The notes under the pieces were generated by a model, which saw only the letters and a list, made by a program, of their open reading frames with translations, searched no databases and had not been told where the DNA came from. A program made the position numbers and the translations under genes. A stretch of DNA of 59,086 bases from Amycolatopsis pithecellobii (GTDB lineage Bacteria; Actinomycetota; Actinomycetes; Mycobacteriales; Pseudonocardiaceae), in contig NZ_WMBA01000052.1 in assembly GCF_009707865.1 (NCBI RefSeq), positions 1 to 59,086 of the forward strand, written 5' to 3'. This document shows positions 8,303 to 18,861 of the stretch, piece after piece; within the stretch, counting starts at the first letter, position 1; each line of letters opens with the position of its first letter.

Positions 8303-8962
8303 ATGGGCAGACCGGCACTCGCGCTCGGTGGAGTGGCCCTGATCGGCGCGGGTGTCGCCGTCGCGCTCGGCTGGTGGTGGCCGCAGACCGCCGAAGCCCA
8401 CGAGCTCGTGCCCGGTGTGCAGAGCGTCCGGCTGGACGTCAGCTCCGGCGACGTCCGGGTCCGCGCGGGCGACGCGGGCTCGACGTCGGTTGTCGAGCGG
8501 TTCCGCTACTCCGGCTCCCGGCCGGACCACGCCTACCGGCTCGACAGCGGTCAGCTCGTGCTCGCCGACTGCGGGCACGACTGCTCGGTGGACTACGAGA
8601 TCGTCGTGCCGCGCGGAACTTCCGTCACCGGCAACGCGAACTCCGGGGACATCGAACTCGCCGGGGTCAGCGCCGACGTCAGCAACCGATCGGGCCAGAT
8701 CGACGTGCGCGACGCGACCGGGCCGGTGAAGGTGCACACGAACTCCGGTGACATCTCGGTCAGTCTCTCCAGCCCGCAGGACGTGACCGCGCAGGCGTCC
8801 AGCGGCGACGTGGACCTCACCGTGCCGGACGAGCGCTACCGAATCGACGCGCGGACGAGTTCCGGCGACCGGAAGATCGAGATCCCGGCCGACCCCACCG
8901 GGCTCCACCTGCTCGATCTGCAGGCGTCGAGCGGCGACATCACGGTCCGGCACAGTTACTAA
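8303..8962 (+). CDS. DUF4097-type beta-repeat protein with N-terminal membrane anchor
   Basis: 219 residues. An N-terminal hydrophobic helix (residues 3-26, ending WWWPQTAEA) acts as signal anchor or signal peptide; the rest is built from about seven short repeats of the type (S/N)SGD-[IV]-x-[VL], e.g. SSGDVRVRAG, NSGDIELAG, NSGDISVSL, SSGDVDLTV, SSGDITVRH, the pattern of DUF4097 right-handed beta structures, once annotated as putative adhesins. Two cysteines (CGHDC) may form a disulfide, consistent with export. ATG at 8303 has GGGGAGGA upstream. No partner gene; function unknown. Confidence 0.82.
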   Translation: MGRPALALGGVALIGAGVAVALGWWWPQTAEAHELVPGVQSVRLDVSSGDVRVRAGDAGSTSVVERFRYSGSRPDHAYRLDSGQLVLADCGHDCSVDYEIVVPRGTSVTGNANSGDIELAGVSADVSNRSGQIDVRDATGPVKVHTNSGDISVSLSSPQDVTAQASSGDVDLTVPDERYRIDARTSSGDRKIEIPADPTGLHLLDLQASSGDITVRHSY

Positions 8963-9028
8963 TCCGGCCGTTTCCGCCGTGGCTGCCGGCGGACTAGTAA
9001 CGAACGGCACAGTTAGTGAGCCACGCCG

Positions 9029-9055
9029 GGAACAACCCTGCGCACCCCATCGTTG
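9029..9055 (+). promoter_or_regulatory. SigH/SigR-type promoter of the dnaK operon
   Basis: GGAAC (9029-9033), exactly 18 bases, then GTTG (9052-9055). This matches the GGAA(T/C)-N18-GTT form recognised by the thiol/heat-stress ECF sigma factors SigR (Streptomyces) and SigH (mycobacteria). A start site near 9061 would lie just before the first HspR operator. The same arrangement occurs at clpB. Assignment of the sigma factor is inference. Confidence 0.65.
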
Positions 9056-9068
9056 GACTGGCAGAAAG

Positions 9069-9089
9069 GTTGAGCGCTCCCGGCTCAAG
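9069..9089. promoter_or_regulatory. HAIR element 1 (HspR operator) upstream of dnaK
   Basis: GTTGAGC-N7-GCTCAAG, matching the known HspR-associated inverted repeat CTTGAGT-N7-ACTCAAG in half-site sequence and 7-base spacing. It lies between the SigH-type and the SigA-type promoter, so bound HspR (encoded in the same operon) could block both. Confidence 0.88.
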
Positions 9090-9095
9090 TCTGGT

Positions 9096-9123
9096 TTGAC
9101 GGGGGGCGGGGTCGCGAGATAAA
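9096..9123 (+). promoter_or_regulatory. Housekeeping-type promoter of the dnaK operon
   Basis: TTGACG (9096-9101), 16 bases, GATAAA (9118-9123). It is flanked on both sides by HAIR elements, the second covering the expected start point. -35 is good, -10 is only moderate (GATAAA or TAAAAC). Confidence 0.6.
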
Positions 9124-9124
9124 A

Positions 9125-9145
9125 CTTGCGCGGGGCCCGCTCAAG
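9125..9145. promoter_or_regulatory. HAIR element 2 upstream of dnaK
   Basis: CTTGCGC-N7-GCTCAAG, one imperfect and one good half-site with the correct 7-base spacer. It begins two bases after the -10 region and would cover the transcription start. A further lone half-site GCTCAAG occurs at 9163-9169 with no partner. Confidence 0.8.
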
Positions 9146-9195
9146 ACGGGCGCGACACCGCAGCTCAAGCAGCGTATATCAGGAGGAGAGCAACC

Positions 9196-11064
9196 ATGGC
9201 GCGAGCGGTCGGCATCGACCTCGGCACGACCAACTCGGTCGTCGCCGTCCTTGAAGGCGGCGAGCCGACGGTCATCGCCAACTCCGAAGGCTCCCGGACC
9301 ACCCCGTCCATCGTCGCGTTCGCCAAGAACGGCGAAGTGCTGACGGGGCAGCCTGCCAAGAACCAGTCCGTGACCAACGTCGACCGCACGATCCGGTCGG
9401 TCAAGCGGCACATCGGCACCGACTGGAAAACCGAGATCGACGGCAAGACGTACACCTCGCAGGAGATCAGCGCCCGCGTGCTGATGAAGCTCAAGCGGGA
9501 CGCGGAGTCCTACCTCGGCGAGGAGATCACCGACGCGGTCATCACCGTCCCGGCGTACTTCGAGGACGCGCAGCGCCAGGCCACCAAGGAGGCCGGCCAG
9601 ATCGCGGGCCTGAACGTGCTCCGCATCGTCAACGAGCCCACCGCCGCTGCCCTGGCCTACGGCCTGGACAAGGGCGAGAAGGAGCAGACGATCCTGGTCT
9701 TCGACCTCGGTGGTGGCACCTTCGATGTCTCCCTGCTGGAGATCGGCGAGGGCGTCGTCGAGGTCCGCGCCACCAGTGGTGACAACCACCTCGGTGGTGA
9801 CGACTGGGACGAGCGCATCGTCAAGTGGCTGGTGGACAAGTTCAAGGCGTCGCACGGTATCGACTTGACCAAGGACCGGATGGCGCTGCAGCGCATCCGT
9901 GAGGCGGCGGAGAAGGCCAAGATCGAGCTGTCCAGCTCGAACAGCGCGAGCATCAACCTGCCCTACATCACCGTGGACGCGGACAAGAACCCGCTGTTCC
10001 TCGACGAGACCCTGTCGCGGGCGGAGTTCCAGCGGATCACCGCGGACCTGCTCGACCGCACCAAGGCACCGTTCAACAACGTCATCCGTGACGCGGGCAT
10101 CTCGGTCGGCCAGATCGACCACGTGGTGCTCGTCGGCGGTTCCACCCGGATGCCGGCGGTTTCCGACCTGGTCAAGGAGCTGACCGGCGGCAAGGAGCCG
10201 AACAAGGGCGTGAACCCGGACGAGGTCGTCGCGGTCGGCGCGGCGCTGCAGGCCGGTGTGCTCAAGGGTGAGGTCAAGGACGTCCTGCTGCTCGACGTGA
10301 CCCCGCTGTCGCTGGGCATCGAGACCAAGGGCGGCGTGTTCACCAAGCTCATCGAACGCAACACCACCATCCCGACCAAGCGGTCGGAGATCTTCTCCAC
10401 GGCGGACGACAACCAGCCGTCGGTGCAGATCCAGGTGTTCCAGGGTGAGCGCGAGATCGCCGCGCACAACAAGAAGCTCGGCATGTTCGAGCTGACCGGG
10501 CTGCCCCCGGCGCCGCGTGGCGTGCCGCAGATCGAGGTCACCTTCGACATCGACGCCAACGGAATCGTGCACGTGACCGCGAAGGACCTCGGCACGAACA
10601 AGGAACAGTCGATGACCATCACCGGTGGCTCCGCGCTGCCGAAGGACGACATCGACCGGATGGTCAAGGACGCCGAGGCGCACGCCGAGGAGGACCGCAA
10701 GCGCCGCGAGGAGGCGGAGACCCGCAACCAGGCGGAAACGCTGGTCTACCAGACCGAGAAGTTCGTCAAGGACAACGAGGACAAGCTGCCCGAGGACACC
10801 AAGGGCAAGGTCAAGACCGCGATCGACGAGGCCAACGAGGCGCTGAAGGGCACCGACACGGCCAAGATCAAGGAAGCCATCGAGAAGCTGAACACCGCTT
10901 CGCAGGAGCTGGGCACCGCGCTGTACGCGAACGCGCAGCAGTCCGAGGCGGCGGCCGGTGCCGACGGGGGCGCCGCGGGCACCGCGAGTGCCGGCGGGTC
11001 TTCTTCGGCCAAGGCCGACGACGTGGTTGACGCCGAGATCGTGGACGAGGACGAGAAGAAGTGA
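9196..11064 (+). CDS. dnaK: Molecular chaperone DnaK (Hsp70)
   Basis: 622 residues, full length. ATPase domain with GIDLGTTNS (phosphate 1), [17 protein letters not shown] (phosphate 2), [10 protein letters not shown] (adenosine); conserved linker [15 protein letters not shown]; substrate-binding domain, helical lid and an Ala/Gly/Ser-rich tail ending [12 protein letters not shown]. It binds unfolded segments in an ATP cycle driven by DnaJ and GrpE and, in actinobacteria, acts as co-repressor with HspR. ATG at 9196 has GGAGGAG upstream. First gene of dnaK-grpE-dnaJ-hspR, under two promoters and HspR operators. Confidence 0.99.
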   Translation: MARAVGIDLGTTNSVVAVLEGGEPTVIANSEGSRTTPSIVAFAKNGEVLTGQPAKNQSVTNVDRTIRSVKRHIGTDWKTEIDGKTYTSQEISARVLMKLKRDAESYLGEEITDAVITVPAYFEDAQRQATKEAGQIAGLNVLRIVNEPTAAALAYGLDKGEKEQTILVFDLGGGTFDVSLLEIGEGVVEVRATSGDNHLGGDDWDERIVKWLVDKFKASHGIDLTKDRMALQRIREAAEKAKIELSSSNSASINLPYITVDADKNPLFLDETLSRAEFQRITADLLDRTKAPFNNVIRDAGISVGQIDHVVLVGGSTRMPAVSDLVKELTGGKEPNKGVNPDEVVAVGAALQAGVLKGEVKDVLLLDVTPLSLGIETKGGVFTKLIERNTTIPTKRSEIFSTADDNQPSVQIQVFQGEREIAAHNKKLGMFELTGLPPAPRGVPQIEVTFDIDANGIVHVTAKDLGTNKEQSMTITGGSALPKDDIDRMVKDAEAHAEEDRKRREEAETRNQAETLVYQTEKFVKDNEDKLPEDTKGKVKTAIDEANEALKGTDTAKIKEAIEKLNTASQELGTALYANAQQSEAAAGADGGAAGTASAGGSSSAKADDVVDAEIVDEDEKK

Positions 11065-11744
11065 CCGGAAAGCACGCCAGGGACACCGAAGAGCAGGAAC
11101 GGGAGGTGCCGGAGCCGGTGGTGGTACGGGATCGTCGCAAGATCGACCCGCAGACCGGCGAACTGCGCCAGCCCGAGGCGGTGCCGGAGGAGTCCGGTGG
11201 CCCGTCGCTCGGCGAGTCCATTGTGGACGATGCGGTCGGTGCGGAGTCGGATATCGAGAAGCAGCTCGCCGAGCGCACCGCGGACCTGCAGCGGCTGCAG
11301 GCGGAGTACGCCAACTACCGCAAGCGGGTCGACCGGGACCGGGAGGCCGTCGTCGTCGCGGCGAAGGCCTCGGTGGTGAGCGACCTGTTGCCACTGCTCG
11401 ATGATCTCGAGCGGGCCGAGCAGCACGGCGATCTCACCGGCGCGTTCAAGTCGGTGGCGGACAAGCTCGTGGCCGGCCTGCAGCGGGCGGGCCTCGAACC
11501 GTTCGGCGCGGAAGGCGAGCCTTTCGACCCGAGCGTGCACGAGGCGGTGCAGCACAGCACCTCGCCCGACGTCGCGGGCCCGACGGTGACCACGGTGCTG
11601 CGCCGCGGTTACCGGTTCGGCGAGCGCATCCTGCGGGCGGCGCTGGTCGGGGTCACCGACCACGAACCGGCCGGGCCACCACCGGTTGAGGCGGCGGTCG
11701 AAGGTGAACTGCCCGTCGACCAACTGTCGGATGAAAACAAGTAA
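11061..11744 (+). CDS. grpE: Nucleotide exchange factor GrpE
   Basis: 227 residues from a GTG overlapping the dnaK stop by 4 bases. Charged N-terminal tail, long coiled coil ([28 protein letters not shown], about residues 66-95) and the C-terminal beta domain with [12 protein letters not shown] and [24 protein letters not shown]. It releases ADP from DnaK. The C-terminal extension after the beta domain (about 30 residues, Pro/Glu-rich) is usual for actinobacteria. Gap to dnaJ is 24 bases. Confidence 0.97.
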   Translation: MTGKHARDTEEQEREVPEPVVVRDRRKIDPQTGELRQPEAVPEESGGPSLGESIVDDAVGAESDIEKQLAERTADLQRLQAEYANYRKRVDRDREAVVVAAKASVVSDLLPLLDDLERAEQHGDLTGAFKSVADKLVAGLQRAGLEPFGAEGEPFDPSVHEAVQHSTSPDVAGPTVTTVLRRGYRFGERILRAALVGVTDHEPAGPPPVEAAVEGELPVDQLSDENK

Positions 11745-11768
11745 CTCGCAGAAAGGAGGAGACGTCCG

Positions 11769-12940
<1,172 letters not shown>

Positions 12941-12941
<1 letters not shown>

Positions 12942-13372
12942 TGGCTTTCGGTGGTATGCCTCACGGGGCGGACGAGGACACGCCGGTCTTCGTGATCTCG
13001 GTGGCCGCTCAACTTTCCGGCATGCACGCCCAAACGCTGCGCGCGTACGACCGGCAGGGACTCGTGTCCCCCGGCCGTACCGCCGGCGGCGGGCGGCGGT
13101 ACTCCATGCGGGACATAGCTTTGCTGCGCGAAGTGCAGCGGCTCTCGCAGGAGTCCGGGGTGAACCTGGCCGGTATCAAGCGGATCATCGAACTGGAGAA
13201 CCAGGTGGACGCGCTGCGCGCGCGGGTCGCCGAACTCACCGAGGATCTGGCCGCCGCCTACGCCGCCGCCGAACAGGCAACGGCCGCCGTGCATGCCTCG
13301 TACCGCAAGGACCTCGTGCCGTTCCGCCAGCAGACTGCGCTGGTGGTATGGAAACCGAAGCGGAACCGCTAG
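12941..13372 (+). CDS. hspR: Heat shock repressor HspR (MerR family)
   Basis: 143 residues. MerR-type helix-turn-helix with GMHAQTLRAYDRQGLVSPGRTAGGGRRYSMRDIALLREV (about 28-68), then a coiled coil IKRIIELENQVDALRARVAELTEDL. In Streptomyces and mycobacteria HspR binds HAIR sequences with DnaK as co-repressor; three HAIR sites are present in this window, at dnaK (two) and clpB. ATG at 12941 overlaps the dnaJ stop by one base (TGATG) with GGAG upstream; a GTG at 12938 is possible. Its TAG stop shares a CTAG with the stop of the convergent hydrolase gene. Confidence 0.96.
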
Positions 13373-14067
13373 CGCAGGTGCTTCGCGAAGAAGGTGAAGA
13401 CGCGGCGCCAGGCGTCTTCGCTCGACTCGCGGTGGTAGCCGATCCCGGCGTACCGGGCCAGCATGTTGAGCGGGGCGATCGGGAACTGGTTGGCGAAGCT
13501 GTGCCCCGCGCCGGGATACTCCTTGATGTCATGCGGAATCCCGCGGTCGGTCAGCTCCTGTTCCAGTTTGCGCGCGGTGCCCGCGAGCATCCGGTCCCGT
13601 TTTCCGAAGCTCGCCACGATCGGGCAGGCTTCGTCCAAAATAGACAGATCTTTCGGCAAGCCGCCGTAGTACGGCGCGGACGCGTCGAAGCCCTGCGTCG
13701 CGGCGACCAGTGCGAAGCCGCCGCCCATGCAGAAGCCGACGACACCGACCTTTCCCGTGCAGTCCGCCCGTTCGGCGAGCAACCGGCGCGCGGCGGAAAT
13801 GTCCGCAAAGGACTGACCCTGCGCTGTCGCCAGTTCCCGGAAGACCGTCTTCACACAGCGGAAGAACCCACCGCGTGAATACAGGTCCGGCGCCAGCGCG
13901 AGATAACCCGCCGTGGCGAACCGGTCCGTGATGTTCCGCGCGTCCTCGGTCAGGCCGACCGCGTCATGGATCACCACGACCCCGGGCCACGGTGGTGCAC
14001 CGGAGACATCCCGGTGGGGCTCAGCCAGATAACCGCGAATGGTGCCGTCCGCTACGGGAATCTCCAT
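13369..14067 (-). CDS. Dienelactone hydrolase family protein
   Basis: 232 residues, alpha/beta hydrolase. Catalytic triad pieces are visible: GVVGFCMGGGFAL with a Cys nucleophile (G-x-C-x-G, the dienelactone hydrolase form), the Asp region SFGKRDRML, and the His in YPGAGHSFAN. N terminus MEIPVADGTIRGYLAEP is typical. Start ATG 14067 chosen for this alignment; a TAGCCT -10-like sequence lies 8 bases upstream, so the mRNA may be leaderless. These enzymes open lactone or ester rings; the substrate here is unknown. Confidence 0.88.
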   Translation of the reverse strand: MEIPVADGTIRGYLAEPHRDVSGAPPWPGVVVIHDAVGLTEDARNITDRFATAGYLALAPDLYSRGGFFRCVKTVFRELATAQGQSFADISAARRLLAERADCTGKVGVVGFCMGGGFALVAATQGFDASAPYYGGLPKDLSILDEACPIVASFGKRDRMLAGTARKLEQELTDRGIPHDIKEYPGAGHSFANQFPIAPLNMLARYAGIGYHRESSEDAWRRVFTFFAKHLR

Positions 14068-14134
14068 GGCAGCGAGGCTACGCCGGCCCCTCACCCACCA
14101 CCGCCCTCAACGGACGCGCTACGCGCGACTGTCC

Positions 14135-15307
14135 TTAATCGATCGTGAACGGGTCGTACCGGATCTGATCCAGCGCCGTGCCCGCGACGAGCATCCGGGA
14201 CACGGTCGCCCGGATCATCGCCGGTGAACCCGACACCAGCACGTCCCGCCCCGGCCACGCGCCATGACGGGTGACGACGTCGGCGAGTGTGCCCTGCTCA
14301 TACCCGGTCACGCCCGGTCCGTTCTCGATCACCGGGGTCACGGTGAGCCACGGGTTGGCCGAAGCCAGCATCCGCAGACCTTCGAGCGCGTACAGGTCCT
14401 CCCGGGTGCGCCCGCCGTAGAACAGCCGAACCTTCGGGTTCTCGCCCCACTGCGCGAGATCGTCGAGCATCGCCTGCAGCGGCGCGATCCCGGTGCCGCC
14501 GGCGATCATCAGCACGTCCCGCCCGGCTTCGCGGTCGACATACAGCCGCCCCAGCGGCGAGCCGAACCGCCACACATCGCCCTTCTGCGTGTGGCTGACG
14601 ATCGCGCGTGAGACCCAGCCGCCGTCGACGGCGCGGACGTGGAACTCCAGCGAACCGTCGCCGCGGGGTGCGTTGGCCGGTGACAGATACCGCCACAACC
14701 GCGGCCGCTGCGGCACCTCGACGCTCAGGTACTGCCCGGCGCGGAACGGGATGGCCTGCTCCGGCTCGACCCGGATCACCGCGAGATCCCACGACAGCCG
14801 CCGGTGCTCGGTGACGATCGCCGACCAGCTGGCCGGGTGGGTGTCGGCGGCCGCCGCCTCCTGCATCTGGCGGGCGATGATGGTGAACGCCTCGGCCCAC
14901 GCACGCTCGACCTCCGGGGTCCAGTCCTGGCCGAGCTGGCTGCGCATGGCCGCGAGCAGCGCCGTCCCGATCGCTTCGTAGTGCTTCGGGATCACCCCGA
15001 ACTTGCGGTGGTCACGGCCGAGCTGGCGCAGGAACGGCACGAGGTCGTCCGGCTGGTCGACCATCTGCACGACGTGGACGAGCGCCCGGAACATCCGGTT
15101 GCGCTGCACATCGATGTTGATCGGGAAGAAGTCGCGTGTCGCGGGCGCGAGGGTGAAGAGCATCCCGTAGAAGAACTGCGTCACTTCCGGTAAGTAGGGT
15201 TCCGCCTTCGCCCAGGAATCCTGGATGAGCCGCACCATGGCGGTGACGGCTGGCGGCGCCTCCCGGTGGACGGACCGGGGGACGGGGCTGACGGGTTCGG
15301 CGGTCAT
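14135..15307 (-). CDS. Flavohaemoprotein (type II-like globin-oxidoreductase)
   Basis: 390 residues. Globin domain (about 20-155): QFFYGMLFTLAP, FPINIDVQRNRMFRALVHVVQMVD and KFGVIPKHYEAIG containing the proximal haem His. Ferredoxin-reductase-like domain follows: FAD region LWRYLSPANAP and NAD region MIAGGTGIAPLQAML, ending YDPFTID. The FAD motif differs from the RxYS of classical NO dioxygenase Hmp, and length and context recall the mycobacterial type II protein Rv0385, reported to oxidise D-lactate. So NO detoxification is possible but not assured. ATG at 15307. A CRP-like dyad lies about 110 bases upstream. Confidence 0.85.
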   Translation of the reverse strand: MTAEPVSPVPRSVHREAPPAVTAMVRLIQDSWAKAEPYLPEVTQFFYGMLFTLAPATRDFFPINIDVQRNRMFRALVHVVQMVDQPDDLVPFLRQLGRDHRKFGVIPKHYEAIGTALLAAMRSQLGQDWTPEVERAWAEAFTIIARQMQEAAAADTHPASWSAIVTEHRRLSWDLAVIRVEPEQAIPFRAGQYLSVEVPQRPRLWRYLSPANAPRGDGSLEFHVRAVDGGWVSRAIVSHTQKGDVWRFGSPLGRLYVDREAGRDVLMIAGGTGIAPLQAMLDDLAQWGENPKVRLFYGGRTREDLYALEGLRMLASANPWLTVTPVIENGPGVTGYEQGTLADVVTRHGAWPGRDVLVSGSPAMIRATVSRMLVAGTALDQIRYDPFTID

Positions 15308-15582
15308 CGGTTTCGAAGTGCTCCGGGGTGCGCGTTGATGCTCGGGCTCGATTATTCACGAACGCGCAACAGCAACGGTTCGCAACGCAGAGCCAGGCCA
15401 CAGGGGGCGTCACAGCGTGAAATGATCACGAATATTCCACCCCATTCAGTCAAGCGTAATCCGGCTAGTGGGAGCTGATTCGCTCGAAGAGTAACCGCTT
15501 CCGAGCCGATCGCCCGCACAGTTGCTCCGTCCGAGTGGTAACCGTGATCAACTTCGAGTGGGCGGGCTCACGCCGTTGATCG
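15308..15582. other. Divergent intergenic region between the flavohaemoprotein and MarR genes
   Basis: No convincing gene in this 334-base gap (15308-15641). It is visibly poorer in GC than its neighbours. It holds a short dyad CGTGA-N5-TCACG at 15416-15430, reminiscent of a CRP/FNR-family half-site pair, and several copies of GATCAAC/GTTGATC-like words near the MarR promoter. Nothing else could be supported. Confidence 0.4.
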
Positions 15583-15611
15583 TTGTTCAACACAATCACG
15601 GTCCGTATAGT
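15583..15611 (+). promoter_or_regulatory. SigA-like promoter of the MarR gene
   Basis: TTGTTC (15583-15588), 17 bases, TATAGT (15606-15611), followed by a 30-base leader with GGAGGG at 15631. One of the clearest -10 boxes in the window. Short TTGT/ACAA symmetry around the -35 may be the regulator's own operator. Confidence 0.6.
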
Positions 15612-15641
15612 TGCATGTGACAACCAATCAGGAGGGTGTCC

Positions 15642-16097
15642 ATGACCCTGTCGGAGCAAGCCGGGATCGAGCTCGTGCAGCAGTTGCGGGCCGCAAGCCA
15701 GCTGATGCAGGCGTGGGTCACCAGCTCCTGGCAGCACGACGAAACCGGCCTGCACCCGGCCTCCGCGATGCTGCTGAGCGACCTCGTCGTCAACGGCGAA
15801 TCGCGCCCTTCCGAACTCGCCAAGCGCAAGATGGTCGACGTCTCCGTGATCAGCAGGCAGATCGCACAACTGGTCGCGGCCGGCCTCGTCGAGCGACGGC
15901 CGGCACCCGAGGACGGCCGCGCCGCGCTGGTGCGAGCGTCCGAAGAAGGTCTCACCGTGCTCAAGCGCTGGCGGGAGAAGCACCTCGAGTTCGTCCGCGC
16001 CGCGCTGAACGACTGGAGCGAAGCAGAGGTCACCGCGCTGACCAGCCGGCTGGGGTCGATGAACGACGCCCTGCGGCGCACGATCGGGGAAAAGTAG
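15642..16097 (+). CDS. MarR family transcriptional regulator
   Basis: 151 residues. Winged helix-turn-helix: [60 protein letters not shown], flanked by N- and C-terminal dimer helices. ATG at 15642 has GGAGGG six bases upstream. It is alone between the divergent flavohaemoprotein gene and clpB, 85 bases before the latter; its targets may be itself or the flavohaemoprotein. Ligand unknown. Confidence 0.88.
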   Translation: MTLSEQAGIELVQQLRAASQLMQAWVTSSWQHDETGLHPASAMLLSDLVVNGESRPSELAKRKMVDVSVISRQIAQLVAAGLVERRPAPEDGRAALVRASEEGLTVLKRWREKHLEFVRAALNDWSEAEVTALTSRLGSMNDALRRTIGEK

Positions 16098-16109
16098 CCC
16101 GGGCCCGTA

Positions 16110-16130
16110 CTTGAGCGGAACACACTCAAC
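16110..16130. promoter_or_regulatory. HAIR element (HspR operator) upstream of clpB
   Basis: CTTGAGC-N7-ACTCAAC, the closest HAIR match in the window. It lies 53 bases before the clpB start and overlaps the -35 of a SigH-type promoter, so HspR binding would exclude that RNA polymerase. Confidence 0.9.
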
Positions 16131-16143
16131 TTTTCTGACGTTG
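16117..16143 (+). promoter_or_regulatory. SigH/SigR-type promoter of clpB
   Basis: GGAAC (16117-16121), exactly 18 bases, GTTG (16140-16143); predicted start near 16149, leader about 34 bases with GGAG at 16173-16176. The -35 sequence occupies the 7-base spacer of the HAIR element. Identical spacing to the dnaK promoter supports it. Mycobacterial clpB is known to be under both SigH and HspR. Confidence 0.65.
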
Positions 16144-16182
16144 TTCTTATCGATAGACCAGCCGTTCAAGATGGAGTGTGGG

Positions 16183-18792
16183 ATGGACGCTTTCAACCCG
16201 ACGACGAAGACCCAGCAAGCGATCTCGTCGGCGGCGCAGGCGGCGACCGTGGCCGGCAATCCGAGCATCGCCCCGGCGCACCTGCTGGGCGCGTTGCTCG
16301 CGCAGAGCGACGGTATCGCCGGCCCGTTGCTGACCGCGGTGGGCGCCGATCCGGGGCAGCTGCGCACGGAGCTCGAGCCGATCACCAACGGGCTGCCCTC
16401 GGCCACCGGCGCGACCGTGTCCACTCCGCAGTTCGACACCTACGCGCTCAAATCGCTGACGCACGCCCAGAAACTCGCCACCGAGATGGGCGACGAGTAC
16501 GTCTCGACCGAGCACCTGCTGGTCGGCCTCGCCATGGAAGACGCTGGGGGTGGCTCCGTTGGCGCCCTGCTCAAGCGTCACGGCGCGACGCCAGACGCAC
16601 TGCGTGAGGCGTTCACCAAGGTGCGCGGCTCGGCCAGGATCACCAGTCCCGACCCCGAAGGCACCTTCCAGGCCCTCGAAAAGTACGGCCTCGACCTCAC
16701 GGCGAGGGCTCGCTCCGGCGAGCTGGACCCGGTGATCGGGCGGGACACCGAGATCCGCCGCGTGGTTCAGGTGCTGTCGCGCCGTACCAAGAACAACCCG
16801 GTGCTGATCGGTGAGCCGGGCGTCGGCAAGACCGCGATCGTGGAAGGCCTCGCCCAGCGCATCGTCGCCGGTGATGTGCCGGAATCCTTGCGGGGCAAGC
16901 GAGTCGTCGCGCTCGACCTCGGTTCGATGGTCGCCGGCGCGAAGTACCGCGGTGAGTTCGAAGAGCGGCTCAAGGCCGTGCTCAAGGAGATCACCGAATC
17001 GGCGGGCCAGGTCATCACGTTCATCGACGAGCTGCACACGATCGTCGGCGCAGGCGCGACCGGCGAAGGTGCGATGGACGCCGGGAATATGATCAAGCCG
17101 ATGCTGGCGCGCGGTGAGCTGCGCATGGTCGGCGCGACCACGCTCGACGAGTACCGCCAGCACATCGAGAAGGACGCCGCGCTGGAGCGGCGCTTCCAGC
17201 AGGTGCTGGTCGGCGAGCCGTCGGTCGAGGACAGCATCGGCATCCTGCGTGGGCTCAAGGAGCGCTACGAAGTGCACCACGGTGTCCGCATCACTGACGC
17301 CGCGCTGGTCGCCGCCGCGACGCTGTCCGACCGCTACATCACCGCGAGGTTCCTCCCGGACAAGGCGATCGACCTCGTCGACGAGGCCGCGTCCCGGCTG
17401 CGGATGGAGATCGACTCGCGGCCCGTCGAGATCGATGAGGTCGAACGGGCCGTGCGCCGGCTCGAGATCGAGGAAATGGCGCTGGCGAAGGAAGAGGACA
17501 TCGCCTCGCAGGAGCGGCTCGCCGCGCTGCGGGCCGAACTCGCCGAGAAGCGCGAAGCGCTGTCCGCGCTGACCGCGCGCTGGCAGAACGAGAAAGGCTC
17601 GATCGAGAAGGTCCGCAACCTCAAGGAGGAGCTGGAACAGCTGCGGGGTGAGGCCGACCGCGCCGAGCGCGACGCGGATCTCGGCCGGGCCGCGGAGTTG
17701 CGTTACGGCCGGATTCCCGCGCTGGAGAAGGAACTCGAAGCGGCGCAGCAGAACACCGCGGCGAGCTCGTCAGGCGCCGACGTGATGCTCAAGGAAGAGG
17801 TCGGCGCGGACGACGTCGCCGACGTGGTGAGCGCGTGGACCGGCATCCCGGCCGGGCGGCTGCTCGAGGGTGAGACCGGCAAGCTGCTGCGGATGGAAGA
17901 CGAGCTCGGCAAGCGCGTGGTCGGGCAACAGGAAGCCGTGACCGCGGTTTCCGACGCGGTTCGCCGCTCGCGGGCGGGTGTCGCCGACCCCGACCGGCCG
18001 ACGGGCTCGTTCCTGTTCCTCGGCCCGACCGGCGTCGGCAAGACGGAGCTGGCGAAGGCCCTGGCGGAGTTCCTGTTCGACGACGAGCGGGCGATGACCC
18101 GGATCGACATGAGCGAGTACTCCGAGAAGCACAGCGTCGCGCGGCTGGTCGGTGCCCCGCCGGGATATGTCGGCTACGACCAGGGTGGCCAGCTGACCGA
18201 AGCCGTCCGGCGCCGACCGTACTCGGTGGTGCTGCTGGACGAGGTGGAGAAGGCGCACCCGGACGTGTTCGACGTGCTGCTGCAGGTTCTCGACGACGGG
18301 CGGCTCACCGACGGGCAGGGTCGCACGGTGGATTTCCGCAACACCATCCTGGTGCTGACCTCGAACCTCGGTTCGCAGGCCATCGCGGACGCGTCACTCG
18401 ACGAACGGCAGCGCCGGGACGCGGTGCTCTCGACGGTCCAGCGGCACTTCAAGCCGGAGTTCCTGAACCGCCTCGACGACATCGTGGTGTTCCACTCGCT
18501 CGACACCGAACAGCTGACCTCCATTGTGGATATCCAGATCGAGCGCCTCGGGCAGCGCCTGTCGCAGCGGCGGCTCACCCTGGACGTCACGCCCGGTGCC
18601 CGGGAATGGCTGGCGCTCAACGGTTTCGACCCGATCTACGGCGCGCGCCCGCTGCGGCGGCTCGTGCAGTCGGCGATCGGGGACCAGCTGGCGAAGAAGC
18701 TGCTGGCCGGCGAGATCCGCGACGGTGACACCGTCCGGGTTGACATCCCGGAGCTCGATGCCGCGGACGCCTTGACCGTGGCCAGGGGCTGA
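16183..18792 (+). CDS. clpB: ATP-dependent disaggregase ClpB (Hsp100)
   Basis: 869 residues. Clp N domain (1-145); first AAA+ domain with [13 protein letters not shown] and Walker [11 protein letters not shown]; the coiled-coil middle domain (about 400-520) that distinguishes ClpB from ClpA/C; second AAA+ domain with [14 protein letters not shown] and [14 protein letters not shown]-terminal D2 domain. It extracts polypeptides from aggregates together with DnaK. ATG at 16183 ([13 protein letters not shown]) chosen because the upstream in-frame extension does not look like ClpB and holds the promoter; GGAG lies 6 bases upstream. Followed by a strong terminator. Confidence 0.98.
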   Translation: MDAFNPTTKTQQAISSAAQAATVAGNPSIAPAHLLGALLAQSDGIAGPLLTAVGADPGQLRTELEPITNGLPSATGATVSTPQFDTYALKSLTHAQKLATEMGDEYVSTEHLLVGLAMEDAGGGSVGALLKRHGATPDALREAFTKVRGSARITSPDPEGTFQALEKYGLDLTARARSGELDPVIGRDTEIRRVVQVLSRRTKNNPVLIGEPGVGKTAIVEGLAQRIVAGDVPESLRGKRVVALDLGSMVAGAKYRGEFEERLKAVLKEITESAGQVITFIDELHTIVGAGATGEGAMDAGNMIKPMLARGELRMVGATTLDEYRQHIEKDAALERRFQQVLVGEPSVEDSIGILRGLKERYEVHHGVRITDAALVAAATLSDRYITARFLPDKAIDLVDEAASRLRMEIDSRPVEIDEVERAVRRLEIEEMALAKEEDIASQERLAALRAELAEKREALSALTARWQNEKGSIEKVRNLKEELEQLRGEADRAERDADLGRAAELRYGRIPALEKELEAAQQNTAASSSGADVMLKEEVGADDVADVVSAWTGIPAGRLLEGETGKLLRMEDELGKRVVGQQEAVTAVSDAVRRSRAGVADPDRPTGSFLFLGPTGVGKTELAKALAEFLFDDERAMTRIDMSEYSEKHSVARLVGAPPGYVGYDQGGQLTEAVRRRPYSVVLLDEVEKAHPDVFDVLLQVLDDGRLTDGQGRTVDFRNTILVLTSNLGSQAIADASLDERQRRDAVLSTVQRHFKPEFLNRLDDIVVFHSLDTEQLTSIVDIQIERLGQRLSQRRLTLDVTPGAREWLALNGFDPIYGARPLRRLVQSAIGDQLAKKLLAGEIRDGDTVRVDIPELDAADALTVARG

Positions 18793-18812
18793 ACCCGAAC
18801 GGGTGGTAACGA

Positions 18813-18845
18813 CACGGGCCGCTGAACTTGGTTCAGCGGCCCGTG
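18813..18845 (+). terminator. clpB terminator hairpin
   Basis: A perfect 15-bp stem, CACGGGCCGCTGAAC paired with its exact complement at 18831-18845, with a 3-base loop, 20 bases after the clpB stop. No U tract follows, but stem strength and position support termination. The next gene starts only 16 bases after it. Confidence 0.75.
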
Positions 18846-18861
18846 ACGATACCCTGATCGC

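Noticed and set aside
9085..11394. 769-codon minus-strand open frame opposite dnaK and grpE
   Set aside because: dnaK is unambiguous on the plus strand; the antisense frame is low-complexity (Leu/Val/Gly/Arg/Asp) with no recognisable fold, the classic dnaK antisense artefact.
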